A DNA stretch of 16,088 nucleotides from DASUBN01 sp036263155 (GCA_036263155.1 DATAHN010000115.1:1-16088), one strand, 5' to 3'; positions 1 to 7,817 are shown, numbered from the stretch's first letter. A program made the numbers and translations. Notes: a model not told the origin generated them from the letters alone.

Positions 1-603
1 GCCTTCGCAGCGCACGCAGTATTCCTCATAACCTACGGCGGCGCGCCGGAAGCGTTCCACCGGCAGTGCGTCCAGCACTTCGTTGCCGACGATGACGCCG
101 GTGAACCGCTCGGGCAGCATCTCCAGCCAGCGTACCTTCGAAACCAGTGCCGGCGCCTTCGCTGCCAGCGTCGCGTGCTGGCGCTCCTTCAGTTCAGCGC
201 TCACCTCCAGGATGAGATATTCCTCCGGGAGCGCACCGAGCGCCTGCAACTCCAGGAGCATGTCCGCCGCCATGACGCCGGAGCCCGCACCCAGTTCCAG
301 GATGGAACCTCCCGTCATCCCGCCCAGCACCTCGGCGCACTGGCGCGCGAGACAACGGGAGAAGAGCGGTGACAGCTCGGGCGCGGTGATGAAGTCGCCG
401 GCGGCGCCGAACTTGCGGGCGCCGGCGCTGTAGTAGCCGAGACCCGGCGCGTAGAGGGCGAGTTCCATGTAGCGGCTGAAGGGGATGAGTCCGCCCGCCG
501 CACCGATGGCGGTGCGGATGTGCTCTGCGAGTCGCGCGCTATGGGCCAGCGCCTCGGGGGTGGGCAGCGGCAGGTCGGCGTAGTTCTGGGTGATGGGCAG
601 CAA
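1..603 (-). CDS. MidA/NDUFAF7-family SAM-dependent methyltransferase (DUF185), 3' end cut by window
   Basis: Reading from 603 to the window edge gives 201 residues with no stop, so the C-terminal part of a protein usually near 380-400 residues is missing. Seen: a YAPGLGYYS block (51-59), FGAAGDFITAPELS (65-78), the SAM-binding glycine loop ELGAGSG (103-109) and NEVLDALPVERF (174-185). These are hallmarks of the DUF185/COG1565 family, whose mitochondrial member NDUFAF7 methylates an arginine of a complex I subunit. The bacterial substrate is not established, so only a class I methyltransferase role is firm. The start is inferred. An in-frame TGA lies seven codons upstream and the only standard start after it is TTG at 603; an adjacent CTG is the alternative. 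No clear Shine-Dalgarno is visible. The gene is divergent from the pteridine reductase with only 14 bp between the two starts. Confidence 0.88.
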   Translation of the reverse strand, partial: MLPITQNYADLPLPTPEALAHSARLAEHIRTAIGAAGGLIPFSRYMELALYAPGLGYYSAGARKFGAAGDFITAPELSPLFSRCLARQCAEVLGGMTGGSILELGAGSGVMAADMLLELQALGALPEEYLILEVSAELKERQHATLAAKAPALVSKVRWLEMLPERFTGVIVGNEVLDALPVERFRRAAVGYEEYCVRCEG

Positions 604-617
604 GGATTTCTGCTTTA

Positions 618-1376
618 ATGATGCTCATGAAGAATACCTCAAAGCTCGCCGGCCGCACCGCGCTCGTGACCGGCGCCGCCAAACGCCTGGGCGCCGCGAC
701 GGCGCGCGCGCTGCACGCGGAGGGCATGAACCTGCTGCTGCACTACAACAGGTCCGAAGCCGAAGCGGCGGCGCTCGCGAAGGAGCTGAACGGCATCCGC
801 CGCGATTCCGCCGCCACCGCCCAGGCCGATCTCGCCAACACCCAGGGACTGGAGTCGCTGGTGAAGGCGGCGCTGCAGTGGGAAGGCCTGGACGTGCTGG
901 TGAACAACGCCTCCAGCTTCCGGCCCACGCCCATCGGCAGCATCGGCGAAGACGATTGGGACGACCTCATGGGCAGCAACCTGAAGGCGCCGCTGTTCCT
1001 GGCCCAGGCCGCGGCGCCGCACCTGAAGAAGAACCACGGCTGCATCGTGAACATGATCGACATCCACGCCTACCGGCCGTTGCGGGAACACACGGTGTAC
1101 TGCGCCGCCAAGGCGGGCCTGGTGATGCTCACGCTCTCGCTCGCGAAGGAGCTGGGGCCTGAGGTGCGGGTCAATGGGGTGGCCCCCGGGCCGGTGCTGT
1201 GGCCCGAGACGCCCATGGATGCAGCTACCAAGAAGTCCATCCTCGAAGCCACGGCACTGAAGCGCAAGGGCTCGCCGGAAGACGTGGCCGGGGCAATCAT
1301 CTACCTGGTGCGGGACGCGGATTACGTCACAGGGCAGATACTCGCCGTGGACGGCGGTCGCAGCATCGGCTGGTGA
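618..1376 (+). CDS. PTR1-type pteridine reductase (short-chain dehydrogenase/reductase)
   Basis: 252 residues, one Rossmann domain using NADPH. The N-terminal motif is TGAAKRLG (18-25), the TGxxxRxG form typical of pteridine reductases, where classical SDRs have TGxxxGxG. NNAS is at 96-99. The catalytic region has Asp148 in NMIDIHAYRPL where ordinary SDRs carry Ser, with Tyr161 and Lys165 in YCAAK. This Asp-Tyr-Lys set is the PTR1 signature. Predicted role: reduction of dihydropterins and/or dihydrofolate to the tetrahydro forms in the cytosol. The nearby folB and folK fit a pterin/folate role. Three ATGs (618, 621, 627) could serve as start; AAGGA at 602-606 best suits 618. Its promoter must lie inside the divergent methyltransferase gene. 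It is less likely to be a FabG-type ketoacyl reductase, because of the Arg and Asp signature residues. Confidence 0.9.
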   Translation: MMLMKNTSKLAGRTALVTGAAKRLGAATARALHAEGMNLLLHYNRSEAEAAALAKELNGIRRDSAATAQADLANTQGLESLVKAALQWEGLDVLVNNASSFRPTPIGSIGEDDWDDLMGSNLKAPLFLAQAAAPHLKKNHGCIVNMIDIHAYRPLREHTVYCAAKAGLVMLTLSLAKELGPEVRVNGVAPGPVLWPETPMDAATKKSILEATALKRKGSPEDVAGAIIYLVRDADYVTGQILAVDGGRSIGW

Positions 1377-1396
1377 ACCGGCTGGACCTACTCCGC

Positions 1397-1402
1397 TAAA
1401 AT
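1397..1402 (+). promoter_or_regulatory. possible -10 element (TAAAAT) for the 1448 gene
   Basis: TAAAAT followed by GGCCG lies 45 bases before the TTG start at 1448, in the 71-bp gap after the pteridine reductase. At 17-bp spacing the -35 position reads TGAACC, a weak match. The same 11-mer TAAAATGGCCG occurs upstream of wecE on the other strand, which raises the chance that it is a real core-promoter motif here. The call rests on motif matching alone. Confidence 0.3.
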
Positions 1403-1447
1403 GGCCGTCCGCCGAGCCCTCCTCGACGGCAACCGGGGTATGCCAAT

Positions 1448-3235
1448 TTGATCCTATTCCCTTCCAGCTGGTCGCGGGCGTTCATCGGCGCGGCGGCGGC
1501 GCTCAACAGTCCCCGTTTCAAGGCATGGTTCCACGGCACCCGCCTGCCCTATGCGCTGGCGTTCATCCTGCTGCTCGTCGAGACGCTCACGTCCAACAAG
1601 ACCTGGGCCACCAACGACGACATCGGGATGGCCATGATCTCGCAAGGCATCGGCATCGCCGCCCATCCCTCCGCAGGCCTGGTGTTCTCGAACGTCGTCT
1701 GGGGCTGGATAGTGATGCACCTGCCGGGCGTGGGCGGCATCACCGGCTATGGCCTCGCCACCTACGGCCTCCTGCTCGCCTCGTTCCTGGCGATCGCCGC
1801 CAGCCTGCAGCGGATGCGCGCCTCGCCCTGGTTGGGCGCCGTGGTGCTGCTGCTGATGTATGCCCCGGTGCTCGTCGCCCCCCAGTTCACGATCGTGGCG
1901 GGGTATCTCGCCGTCGCGGGCCTGGCCATCTGGATGGCCTGGCGCGACTCCGCCTCCTTGGTGCCGCTGTTCGTCGCGGGCATGCTGCTGTTCCTGGCGA
2001 GCATCGTGCGCATGACGGAGTCCATCCTCGTCCTGGGCATCGCGTGGCCGCTGCTGCTGCCGGCCCGCTGGCGGCTGCCCACGCGGGGCACCTTCTCGGG
2101 CGCGCGCTTCAGGCGCACCGCGGCATTCGCCATAGCGATGCTCGTGCTGTCGTCGTCCGCCTACCTTGCGAACAAGGCGTATTACTCATCTGAGGAGTGG
2201 AAGGCGTTCCGCGACATCAACCCGGCGCGGGTGCTGTTCACGGACTACAAGGCCGGAAAGTACTTCATGGTGCACCCCGAGAGCCTGCAGGGGTCCAAGG
2301 TCAGCAAGAATGATATCCAGCTGATCCAGCAGTGGTTCTACCAGGACACCCGTGTCTTCGACGGCGCGACGTACTCCGCGCTCCTCTCCGGCGTGCCATG
2401 GCAGGAGCGCTTCGACCTGAACGCCCGCAAGTACGCCCCGCTGCTGCGCAACTTCGGGAAACCCCAGTTCGGCGACCTGTTCTGGCTGATCCCGCTGCTG
2501 GTGCTGCTGAACTTCCGGCGGGACCCCCGGACCGCGGCGGCATTCGTCCTCTTCCTGCTGAGCATGTCCATGCTCTGCTTGCTGGGAAGGGCCGGTGTGA
2601 CGCGCGTCTACATCCCCCCGCTGGCGGCGATACTGGTCCTGTCGTTCATGGCCTTCGGCCCAGAGACCCGCTGGCGCATGCACCTACTTGGTTTCGTCGG
2701 CCTGTTGATCCTCATCATCCCGATGGGGATGCATGCCTTCAAAACCAGGGTGAACACGACTGCGAGGTTCACCCGGGAGATCTGCCAGGTCTCGCAGCAG
2801 AGATTGCTGGTGGTCTGGGGGATGCGCGCGTTCCCGTACCGGTACCTCTACCACCCCGACGATCGTGGACCGCCTTGCGATCCGCACCTGTACGCACTGG
2901 GCTCCATGCAGCTCGCGCCCTATGCCCTGGACAACCTGGAGCGCTACACCGGCACCCGCTCCCTGGTGGACGCCTTGCGGCAGGGCCAGTCGATCTACAT
3001 CTTCGCGACCGTGCATCGCCTCGAGAACCTGCAGCAATACTTCGTGGAGCACTACTCGCTGGCCCTCGCGGGGCACCAGGTCATGCACGACTACCATCTC
3101 AACCTCTTCGAGGTGCACATCGCCGGTCCCACCTCGACCACGCCGCTGCCCAAGATAGTGGCCAAGGATGCGGACAAGAACCAGGGGAACGACGACGCGG
3201 ACGATGACCAGGAAGACGACGACCAGATGAACTAA
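1448..3235 (+). CDS. polytopic membrane protein of unknown function, GT-C glycosyltransferase-like
   Basis: 595 residues; I do not recognise the family. Seen: a short N-terminal segment, a first hydrophobic helix near 33-49, then Asn-Asp-Asp (56-58) in the first loop, then about ten further hydrophobic segments up to roughly residue 440. A soluble C-terminal part follows, ending in a strongly acidic tail (about 573-593, mostly Asp, Glu, Gln, Asn). An acidic pair just after the first helix is the usual layout of GT-C glycosyltransferases, which use polyprenyl-phosphate sugars on the outer face of the membrane; this assignment is inference. The start is TTG at 1448, since the next in-frame ATG (residue 61) lies beyond helix 1. 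GGGG at 1435-1438 is a possible Shine-Dalgarno. The stop overlaps, tail to tail, the stop of the next membrane-protein gene. Possible alternatives are an O-antigen or sugar-modifying membrane protein without transferase activity. Confidence 0.75.
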   Translation: MILFPSSWSRAFIGAAAALNSPRFKAWFHGTRLPYALAFILLLVETLTSNKTWATNDDIGMAMISQGIGIAAHPSAGLVFSNVVWGWIVMHLPGVGGITGYGLATYGLLLASFLAIAASLQRMRASPWLGAVVLLLMYAPVLVAPQFTIVAGYLAVAGLAIWMAWRDSASLVPLFVAGMLLFLASIVRMTESILVLGIAWPLLLPARWRLPTRGTFSGARFRRTAAFAIAMLVLSSSAYLANKAYYSSEEWKAFRDINPARVLFTDYKAGKYFMVHPESLQGSKVSKNDIQLIQQWFYQDTRVFDGATYSALLSGVPWQERFDLNARKYAPLLRNFGKPQFGDLFWLIPLLVLLNFRRDPRTAAAFVLFLLSMSMLCLLGRAGVTRVYIPPLAAILVLSFMAFGPETRWRMHLLGFVGLLILIIPMGMHAFKTRVNTTARFTREICQVSQQRLLVVWGMRAFPYRYLYHPDDRGPPCDPHLYALGSMQLAPYALDNLERYTGTRSLVDALRQGQSIYIFATVHRLENLQQYFVEHYSLALAGHQVMHDYHLNLFEVHIAGPTSTTPLPKIVAKDADKNQGNDDADDDQEDDDQMN

Positions 3236-4689
3236 GGCTTGTGACGGCGCGAGCGCTGCTTGTCCTGCTGCTCATGGAAGAAGCTGAGCCGGTGCTCCGC
3301 GAGGAGCTTGACTCCCTGGTCGCAGGCCGCCTGGTTGGGGCAATACCAGCGGGGATAGGCCATATGGGCGCCCGCCAGGCGCGCCCGCGCTATCGAGATC
3401 GCCCTCTCCTGCGAGTGCCGTTGCGCGCCCATGCCGCCGAGCTCCGTCGCGAGGTTGTAGCCCTCCAGCGAGGCCACGCCTAGCGTGAGCAGCACCAACA
3501 GACCCGCGGCCATCCGCCGCCGGCCTGCGGCATGCAGCTCCCGCAGCCACATCGCCAGCACGAAAAGGCAGGCCACGAACAGCAGGTGGTTCGTGAACAC
3601 GTAGCGGGGCGCTCCGCCGTTCTCGGTGCCCCGCCCGAAGCGGGCGATGACGAGCTCGCCGATGTAGCCGGCGACGAACAAGGCCATGGCGAGCGGCACC
3701 AGGCTGCGGCGATACAGGCGGCCTCGCAGGTAAAGGTAGAGCGCCAGCGCGCTGAGCGCCAGCACGGACAGGCCGGCCGCTTCCAATACCGCGGCGCTCA
3801 ACCCCCTGTTGACCACGACGCTGGCGCCCAAGGCATGCAGCACATAGCGCAGGGCGCCGAGCGGTTCGGCGGAAATCTTCCTGATGAAGCCGCCCAGCAT
3901 GCCGGGGCTCATGCTGCCCGCGCCGCCGTACCAGTAGATGAGCTCCGCGACCAATAGCGCAGCGCCGACCCAGGCCACCATCCGCAGCCGGGCGGCCTTC
4001 CCACCGTCGGCTTGGGCGGCGAGCAGCAGTGCCATCACCGCGGTGGCGAGGACGATGGCCGGCCCCTTGCCTGCCCCGAACAGCACCAATGCCAGCACCA
4101 GACCTGCGGCCAGTGCGGCGTAGCGCCACCACGGTTGCGGAGAGCGCAACCTGGTGTCCATCGCCACCCAAAGCGCGGTGAACCAGAACGTGCCCACGAT
4201 GGCGAACACCGCGAGCAGGTCGTAGGTGTAGAAATGCGTCTGCGCGAAGCTGAACACCGTCAATGCGACGGGCAGGAACGCGAGATGATCGAAGACCGTC
4301 GGCGCGGAGCCGCCGCAGCGGACGAAGTGACGGTACAGCCAGAGCGCCATCAGCCCCAGGGCGAGCACGCCAAGGTAGCAGCCGAGCCGGACGTCCAGTC
4401 CGAACCAAGCCGCGTTGGCGATGAGGTAGAGCTTGAACGCCGGGGTGCGGTGCTCCGATCCGGCGGCGTTGGTATCCCAGATGTCCGCCAGGCTCAACTG
4501 CCCCGCGTACCAGTGCCGCAGCACCTGCAGGAACTTCCACTCGTCACGCGTGATGCTGTTGAAGTCCATGTAGTGCACGTAGCACAGCACGCCGGCGGTG
4601 CACAGCGCGATGGCGGTCAGCAGGATGACCGCCCCGAGGCGGCGGCCCGTGAACGCCCGGAAGTCGCTGAGCGCGAAGATGTTCGCCAC
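3232..4689 (-). CDS. polytopic membrane protein, GT-C glycosyltransferase-like; last gene of the glycan operon
   Basis: 485 residues with an N-terminal helix (about 18-37), then Arg-Asp-Glu-Trp (48-51) and Glu-His-Arg (79-81) in a large first loop, and about nine more hydrophobic segments. The short C-terminal tail is basic (KQRSRRHKP). The acidic pair after helix 1 and the multi-span fold resemble GT-C enzymes such as ArnT/PMT relatives. The exact family was not identified and the function is inferred. The start is GTG at 4689, supported by a GGAGGA Shine-Dalgarno five bases away. It follows the flippase-like gene after one base (TGA, C, GTG), so translation is very probably coupled. As the last gene of an operon holding an aminotransferase and an ArnC-like transferase, it is the natural candidate for moving the lipid-linked amino sugar to its final acceptor. 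Its TAG overlaps the TAA of the convergent gene within four bases. Confidence 0.78.
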   Translation of the reverse strand: MANIFALSDFRAFTGRRLGAVILLTAIALCTAGVLCYVHYMDFNSITRDEWKFLQVLRHWYAGQLSLADIWDTNAAGSEHRTPAFKLYLIANAAWFGLDVRLGCYLGVLALGLMALWLYRHFVRCGGSAPTVFDHLAFLPVALTVFSFAQTHFYTYDLLAVFAIVGTFWFTALWVAMDTRLRSPQPWWRYAALAAGLVLALVLFGAGKGPAIVLATAVMALLLAAQADGGKAARLRMVAWVGAALLVAELIYWYGGAGSMSPGMLGGFIRKISAEPLGALRYVLHALGASVVVNRGLSAAVLEAAGLSVLALSALALYLYLRGRLYRRSLVPLAMALFVAGYIGELVIARFGRGTENGGAPRYVFTNHLLFVACLFVLAMWLRELHAAGRRRMAAGLLVLLTLGVASLEGYNLATELGGMGAQRHSQERAISIARARLAGAHMAYPRWYCPNQAACDQGVKLLAEHRLSFFHEQQDKQRSRRHKP

Positions 4690-4690
4690 G

Positions 4691-5668
4691 TCAATCCTCC
4701 GCGCGCGCGCCGAAGCGGCTGAAAGCCTTTAGGGACCAGAGCGCGCCCAGGGCCGAGACCAGGAACAGCGGCACCAGGCCGAGGAGCGCCGCGCCGGTGA
4801 CCGCCGCGCGCGGCACGCCGAGCTGCATCAGGACCACGATGAGCGTGCCTTCGCGCACGCCCAGGCCGTTCAGTGATATGGGCGTCATGGATGCGAGCCA
4901 GGCGAGCGGCGCCGCCAGCACCACCGAGAACAGCGAGGCATGGGCTCCCAGGCTCATGAGGAAGCACCAGAACATGAGGATGTAGCCCATCTGGAACAGC
5001 ACGCTGTAGGCCAGCACCATGAGCACCGTGCCGGGTGCGAGCGCGTAGCGCATCAGGTGGTCGCTGCCTTCCTTGAGCGCGTGGAGCAGGCGCACGATGC
5101 GCGATCCGCCCTTGAGGCGCGCGTGACGCGCCAAGTGCACCAGCCACAACGCCGCCAGGACCGCCGCCAGGATCACGCCAGCCACCATGAGATAGCGCCA
5201 GTCGCCGCGGTTCATCCCCAGCCAGGCGCCGCCCACGGTGGCCAGCACCACGATCGAGGCGATGCCGCAGAGCCGCTCGAACACCACGCTGGCGTAGAGC
5301 TGCGGCTTGTGGGCGGAAGCGGCGCCGTACAGCGCCAGGGGCCGCACCAGGTCGCCGCCCGCGACACCGGGCAGGAAGTTGCTGCTGTACATGCCGATGG
5401 TGTTGGCCCGCAGCACGGCGAGGAACGGCGGCCTAAAGCCACTCTTGTGCAGGAGCCGGTGCCAGCGCGCCGCCGCTACCAGCTGGCCGCCCAGGTAGCT
5501 CGCGATACCGAGCGCGATGAACAAGGGATCGGTGTCCCTCAACGCGCCCGCCACGTCGTACTTGCGCGCCAGGTAGAAGATGCCGCCCACCATCGCGAGG
5601 CTCACCAGCACCCGCAGCGCCTTACCGGCGAGCCGGCGCGGCGCCGGTTTTCCCCGCTCCGCGCCCAT
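4691..5668 (-). CDS. lysylphosphatidylglycerol synthase TM-domain/UPF0104 family membrane protein, putative lipid flippase
   Basis: 325 residues, about eight membrane helices. Family signatures seen: GMYSSNFLPG (92-101), GGDLVR (104-109) and SLNGLGVREG near 265-274. These match the N-terminal flippase-type domain of MprF/LPG synthases, here standing alone without the tRNA-dependent synthase domain. Members of this family are often found next to glycosyltransferases and are suspected of moving lipid-linked substrates across the inner membrane; that is family knowledge and inference, not proof. The ATG start at 5668 lies three bases after the upstream TGA, with AAGGA about ten bases ahead. Between an ArnC-like polyprenyl-phosphate transferase and a GT-C-like protein, a translocation role is plausible, in the place of ArnE/ArnF or GtrA, none of which is encoded in this window. 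Confidence 0.87.
   Translation of the reverse strand: MGAERGKPAPRRLAGKALRVLVSLAMVGGIFYLARKYDVAGALRDTDPLFIALGIASYLGGQLVAAARWHRLLHKSGFRPPFLAVLRANTIGMYSSNFLPGVAGGDLVRPLALYGAASAHKPQLYASVVFERLCGIASIVVLATVGGAWLGMNRGDWRYLMVAGVILAAVLAALWLVHLARHARLKGGSRIVRLLHALKEGSDHLMRYALAPGTVLMVLAYSVLFQMGYILMFWCFLMSLGAHASLFSVVLAAPLAWLASMTPISLNGLGVREGTLIVVLMQLGVPRAAVTGAALLGLVPLFLVSALGALWSLKAFSRFGARAED
4695..4700 (-). promoter_or_regulatory. Shine-Dalgarno GGAGGA that fixes the GTG start at 4689
   Basis: A full GGAGGA lies five bases before GTG 4689, inside the last codons of the upstream flippase-like gene. It is the best ribosome-binding match in this operon. It decides a non-ATG start and suggests coupled, efficient translation of the last gene. 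Confidence 0.7.
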
Positions 5669-5671
5669 GGG

Positions 5672-6652
5672 TCAGAGTTCCTTGCGGAAGATGTAGAACT
5701 GCAGGTTGGTGGCGGATTCCTGCACCAGGCGCCCGATGTACTCGCCCAGCACGCCGAGCGCCAACAGGATGTTGCCGGAGAAAAACGAGATCAGCACCGC
5801 CAGCGACGGCCAGCCCAGCACGCCGGTATGGTGGCCGAGCACTTCGCGCAGGATCACGTACACCGCGAAGGCCAAGCTCGCCAGGCTCACCAGCACGCCC
5901 CAGTAGATCATGAGGCGCAGCGGGATGAAGGAGTGGTTGATGAGCAGGTACGAGGCCAGCTTGACCAGCTTACGCAGGGTGTAAGTGCTCCTGCCGTGAT
6001 GGCGCGGGTCGTGGCGCACGTCGATGTTGACGATCGATTCGGTGGGTACCGAGCCCAGGATCAGCGCCGGCAGGTAGGGATGCACGCCCTTGTAAGCCGC
6101 AATGGAATCCACCGCCTCGCGCGAGAAGGCTCGGTAGCTGGAGAACTTGAGATGCTTCGGCTTGCCCAGGATCATGTTGGTCATGGCCTGGACCGAGCGG
6201 CTGCCCAGGTTGCGGAACCAGCCGTGCTTCTTCTTCTCGGCGATGCGGCCGATGACGATGTGGTGGCCCTCGCCCAGCGCCGCCAGGAACCGCGGGATCT
6301 CCTCCGGCGGGTTCTGCAGGTCGTCGTCGAGGGTGATGACCGCGTCGCCGCGGCTGTGCTGCAGCCCGCACAGCACCGCATGGTGCTGCCCGTGGTTGTG
6401 GCCGAACTGGATGAGCTTCACGCGCGGCTCGCTCGCTCGCAGCTTCTGCAGCACCGTGTAGCTGCCGTCGGTGCTGCCGTCATCCACCATGATGATCTCC
6501 CAGTGCCGGGTCACGCCCTCCAGCACCGGCTTCACGCGGCGGAAGAACTCCTCGATCCCGCCGCGATTCATGTATACCGGCACCACCACGGAGAGCGCCA
6601 CCGGCGCGGTATGCGGCAGGATGGCCTTGCGGGTGCGGGGCGCGGCAGCCAT
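5672..6652 (-). CDS. GT2 family polyprenyl-phosphate glycosyltransferase, ArnC-like
   Basis: 326 residues. Seen: a GT-A fold with SVVVPVY (21-27), VDDGSTD (56-62) and the metal-binding LDDDLQNPPEEIP (108-120), followed by two C-terminal hydrophobic helices (roughly 240-262 and 272-295) and LGEYIGR. The stretch HNHGQHHAVLCG (85-96) resembles ArnC, which has GQH, more than GtrB/YfdH, which have GKE at that place. Reaction expected: transfer of a sugar from a nucleotide donor to undecaprenyl phosphate at the cytoplasmic face. With wecE directly upstream, the donor may be dTDP-4-amino-4,6-dideoxygalactose; this is inference. The ATG at 6652 follows the wecE TGA after one base, with no strong Shine-Dalgarno, so coupling to wecE is likely. 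A dolichol-phosphate-mannose-synthase-like enzyme with another donor is the alternative. Confidence 0.9.
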   Translation of the reverse strand: MAAAPRTRKAILPHTAPVALSVVVPVYMNRGGIEEFFRRVKPVLEGVTRHWEIIMVDDGSTDGSYTVLQKLRASEPRVKLIQFGHNHGQHHAVLCGLQHSRGDAVITLDDDLQNPPEEIPRFLAALGEGHHIVIGRIAEKKKHGWFRNLGSRSVQAMTNMILGKPKHLKFSSYRAFSREAVDSIAAYKGVHPYLPALILGSVPTESIVNIDVRHDPRHHGRSTYTLRKLVKLASYLLINHSFIPLRLMIYWGVLVSLASLAFAVYVILREVLGHHTGVLGWPSLAVLISFFSGNILLALGVLGEYIGRLVQESATNLQFYIFRKEL

Positions 6653-6653
6653 C

Positions 6654-7817
6654 TCAGGTGGCGGCCCGGCGCTGCGCCGGGAGCGCCAGCGCTTCCTGCA
6701 CCGCGCCGGTGACCCGCGCGATGTCGGCCTCGGTCATGTCCGGCCACAGGGGCAGGCGGATCAGGCGCGCGTAGAGGTCGTCGGTGACCTTGAGCTCGCC
6801 GCCGTGGGTGCGGCCGAAACGCTTGCCGGCAGGTGCGCTGTGCAGCGGGATGTAGTGGAACACCGCCATCACGCCCTTGGATTTCAGGTGCTCCAGGATC
6901 TGCTCCTGTTCGGCGTGACTGCCAGCGAGGATGTAGTACATGTGGGCGTTGTGCTCGCAGTCCGCGGGGATGGTCGGCCCCTGGATGCGGCCCGCGTCGC
7001 GCAAGGGCTTGAGCGCCTGATGGTATTGCTCCCAGATCTGCATGCGGCGCGCGGTGATGGGCTTCAAGTCCTCCAGCTGCGGCCACAGGAAGGCTGCGAT
7101 GAGCTCGCTCGGCAGGAACGATGACCCCACATCCACCCAGGTGTACTTGTCCACCTGGCCGCGGAAGAACTTGGAGCGGTTGGTACCCTTCTCCCAGATG
7201 ATCTCGGCACGCTCCGCGAAGCGCGGGTCGTTGACCAGGAGCGCGCCGCCCTCGCCGGAGATGACGTTCTTGGTCTCATGGAAGCTGAGCGCGGAGAGCG
7301 CGCCATAGCCGGCCAGCGGCTTGCCCTTGTATGTGGAATGGATGGCTTGGGCGGAGTCGGCCAACACCAGCAGGTTGTGCTTCCTGGCGACGGCGTCGAT
7401 GACTTCCATGTTGCAGGCCACGCCCGCGTAGTGCACCACGAAGATGGCCTTGGTGCGCGGAGTGATGGCGGACTCGATGAGCCGCTCGTCCAGGTTCAGG
7501 GTGTCGGGGCGGATGTCCACGAACACCGGCGTGGCGCCGCGCAGTACCACCGCGTTGGCGGTGGAGACGAAGGTGTAGGACGGCATGATGACTTCGTCGC
7601 CGGGACCGAGGTCGGCGAGGATCGCGGCCATCTCGAGCGCCGCGGTGCAGGAATGGGTGAGCAGCGCCTTGGGGCTGCCGATGCTCTGTTCGAGCCAGGC
7701 CTGGCACTTCTTTCCGTAGGGGCCGTTGCCGGAAAGGTGGCCCTTCTCGATGGCGTCGCGGATGGCCTCGAGCTCGCGGCCGGTGGCATGGGGATAGTTG
7801 AAGCGTATCTTGTCCAT
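6654..7817 (-). CDS. wecE: dTDP-4-amino-4,6-dideoxygalactose transaminase (DegT/DnrJ/EryC1 family)
   Basis: 387 residues, close to E. coli WecE/RffA (about 376). Near-identical blocks include EVIMPSYTFVSTANA, VHYAGVAC, STYKGK, FRGQVDKYTW and AVFHYIPLH. The PLP-binding lysine is Lys183 in SFHETKN. The enzyme aminates dTDP-4-keto-6-deoxyglucose with glutamate, giving dTDP-4-amino-4,6-dideoxy-D-galactose; RmlA/RmlB must be encoded elsewhere. The start at 7817 was chosen because MDKIRFNYP aligns with the family N-terminus. An ATG eight codons upstream (7841) would add an unmatched segment. It is the first gene of the four-gene glycan operon. In E. coli the product feeds enterobacterial common antigen, but no other ECA gene is visible, and the ArnC-like neighbour suggests use as a lipid-linked modifying sugar. 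A related 4-aminotransferase with a different stereochemical product cannot be excluded. Confidence 0.92.
   Translation of the reverse strand: MDKIRFNYPHATGRELEAIRDAIEKGHLSGNGPYGKKCQAWLEQSIGSPKALLTHSCTAALEMAAILADLGPGDEVIMPSYTFVSTANAVVLRGATPVFVDIRPDTLNLDERLIESAITPRTKAIFVVHYAGVACNMEVIDAVARKHNLLVLADSAQAIHSTYKGKPLAGYGALSALSFHETKNVISGEGGALLVNDPRFAERAEIIWEKGTNRSKFFRGQVDKYTWVDVGSSFLPSELIAAFLWPQLEDLKPITARRMQIWEQYHQALKPLRDAGRIQGPTIPADCEHNAHMYYILAGSHAEQEQILEHLKSKGVMAVFHYIPLHSAPAGKRFGRTHGGELKVTDDLYARLIRLPLWPDMTEADIARVTGAVQEALALPAQRRAAT

Noticed and set aside
4940..6712. 590-residue open frame on the plus strand opposite the flippase-like and ArnC-like genes
   Set aside because: His/Gln/Arg/Ala-rich composition with no recognisable domain. 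It lies opposite two well-supported genes, as expected of a shadow frame in GC-rich DNA.
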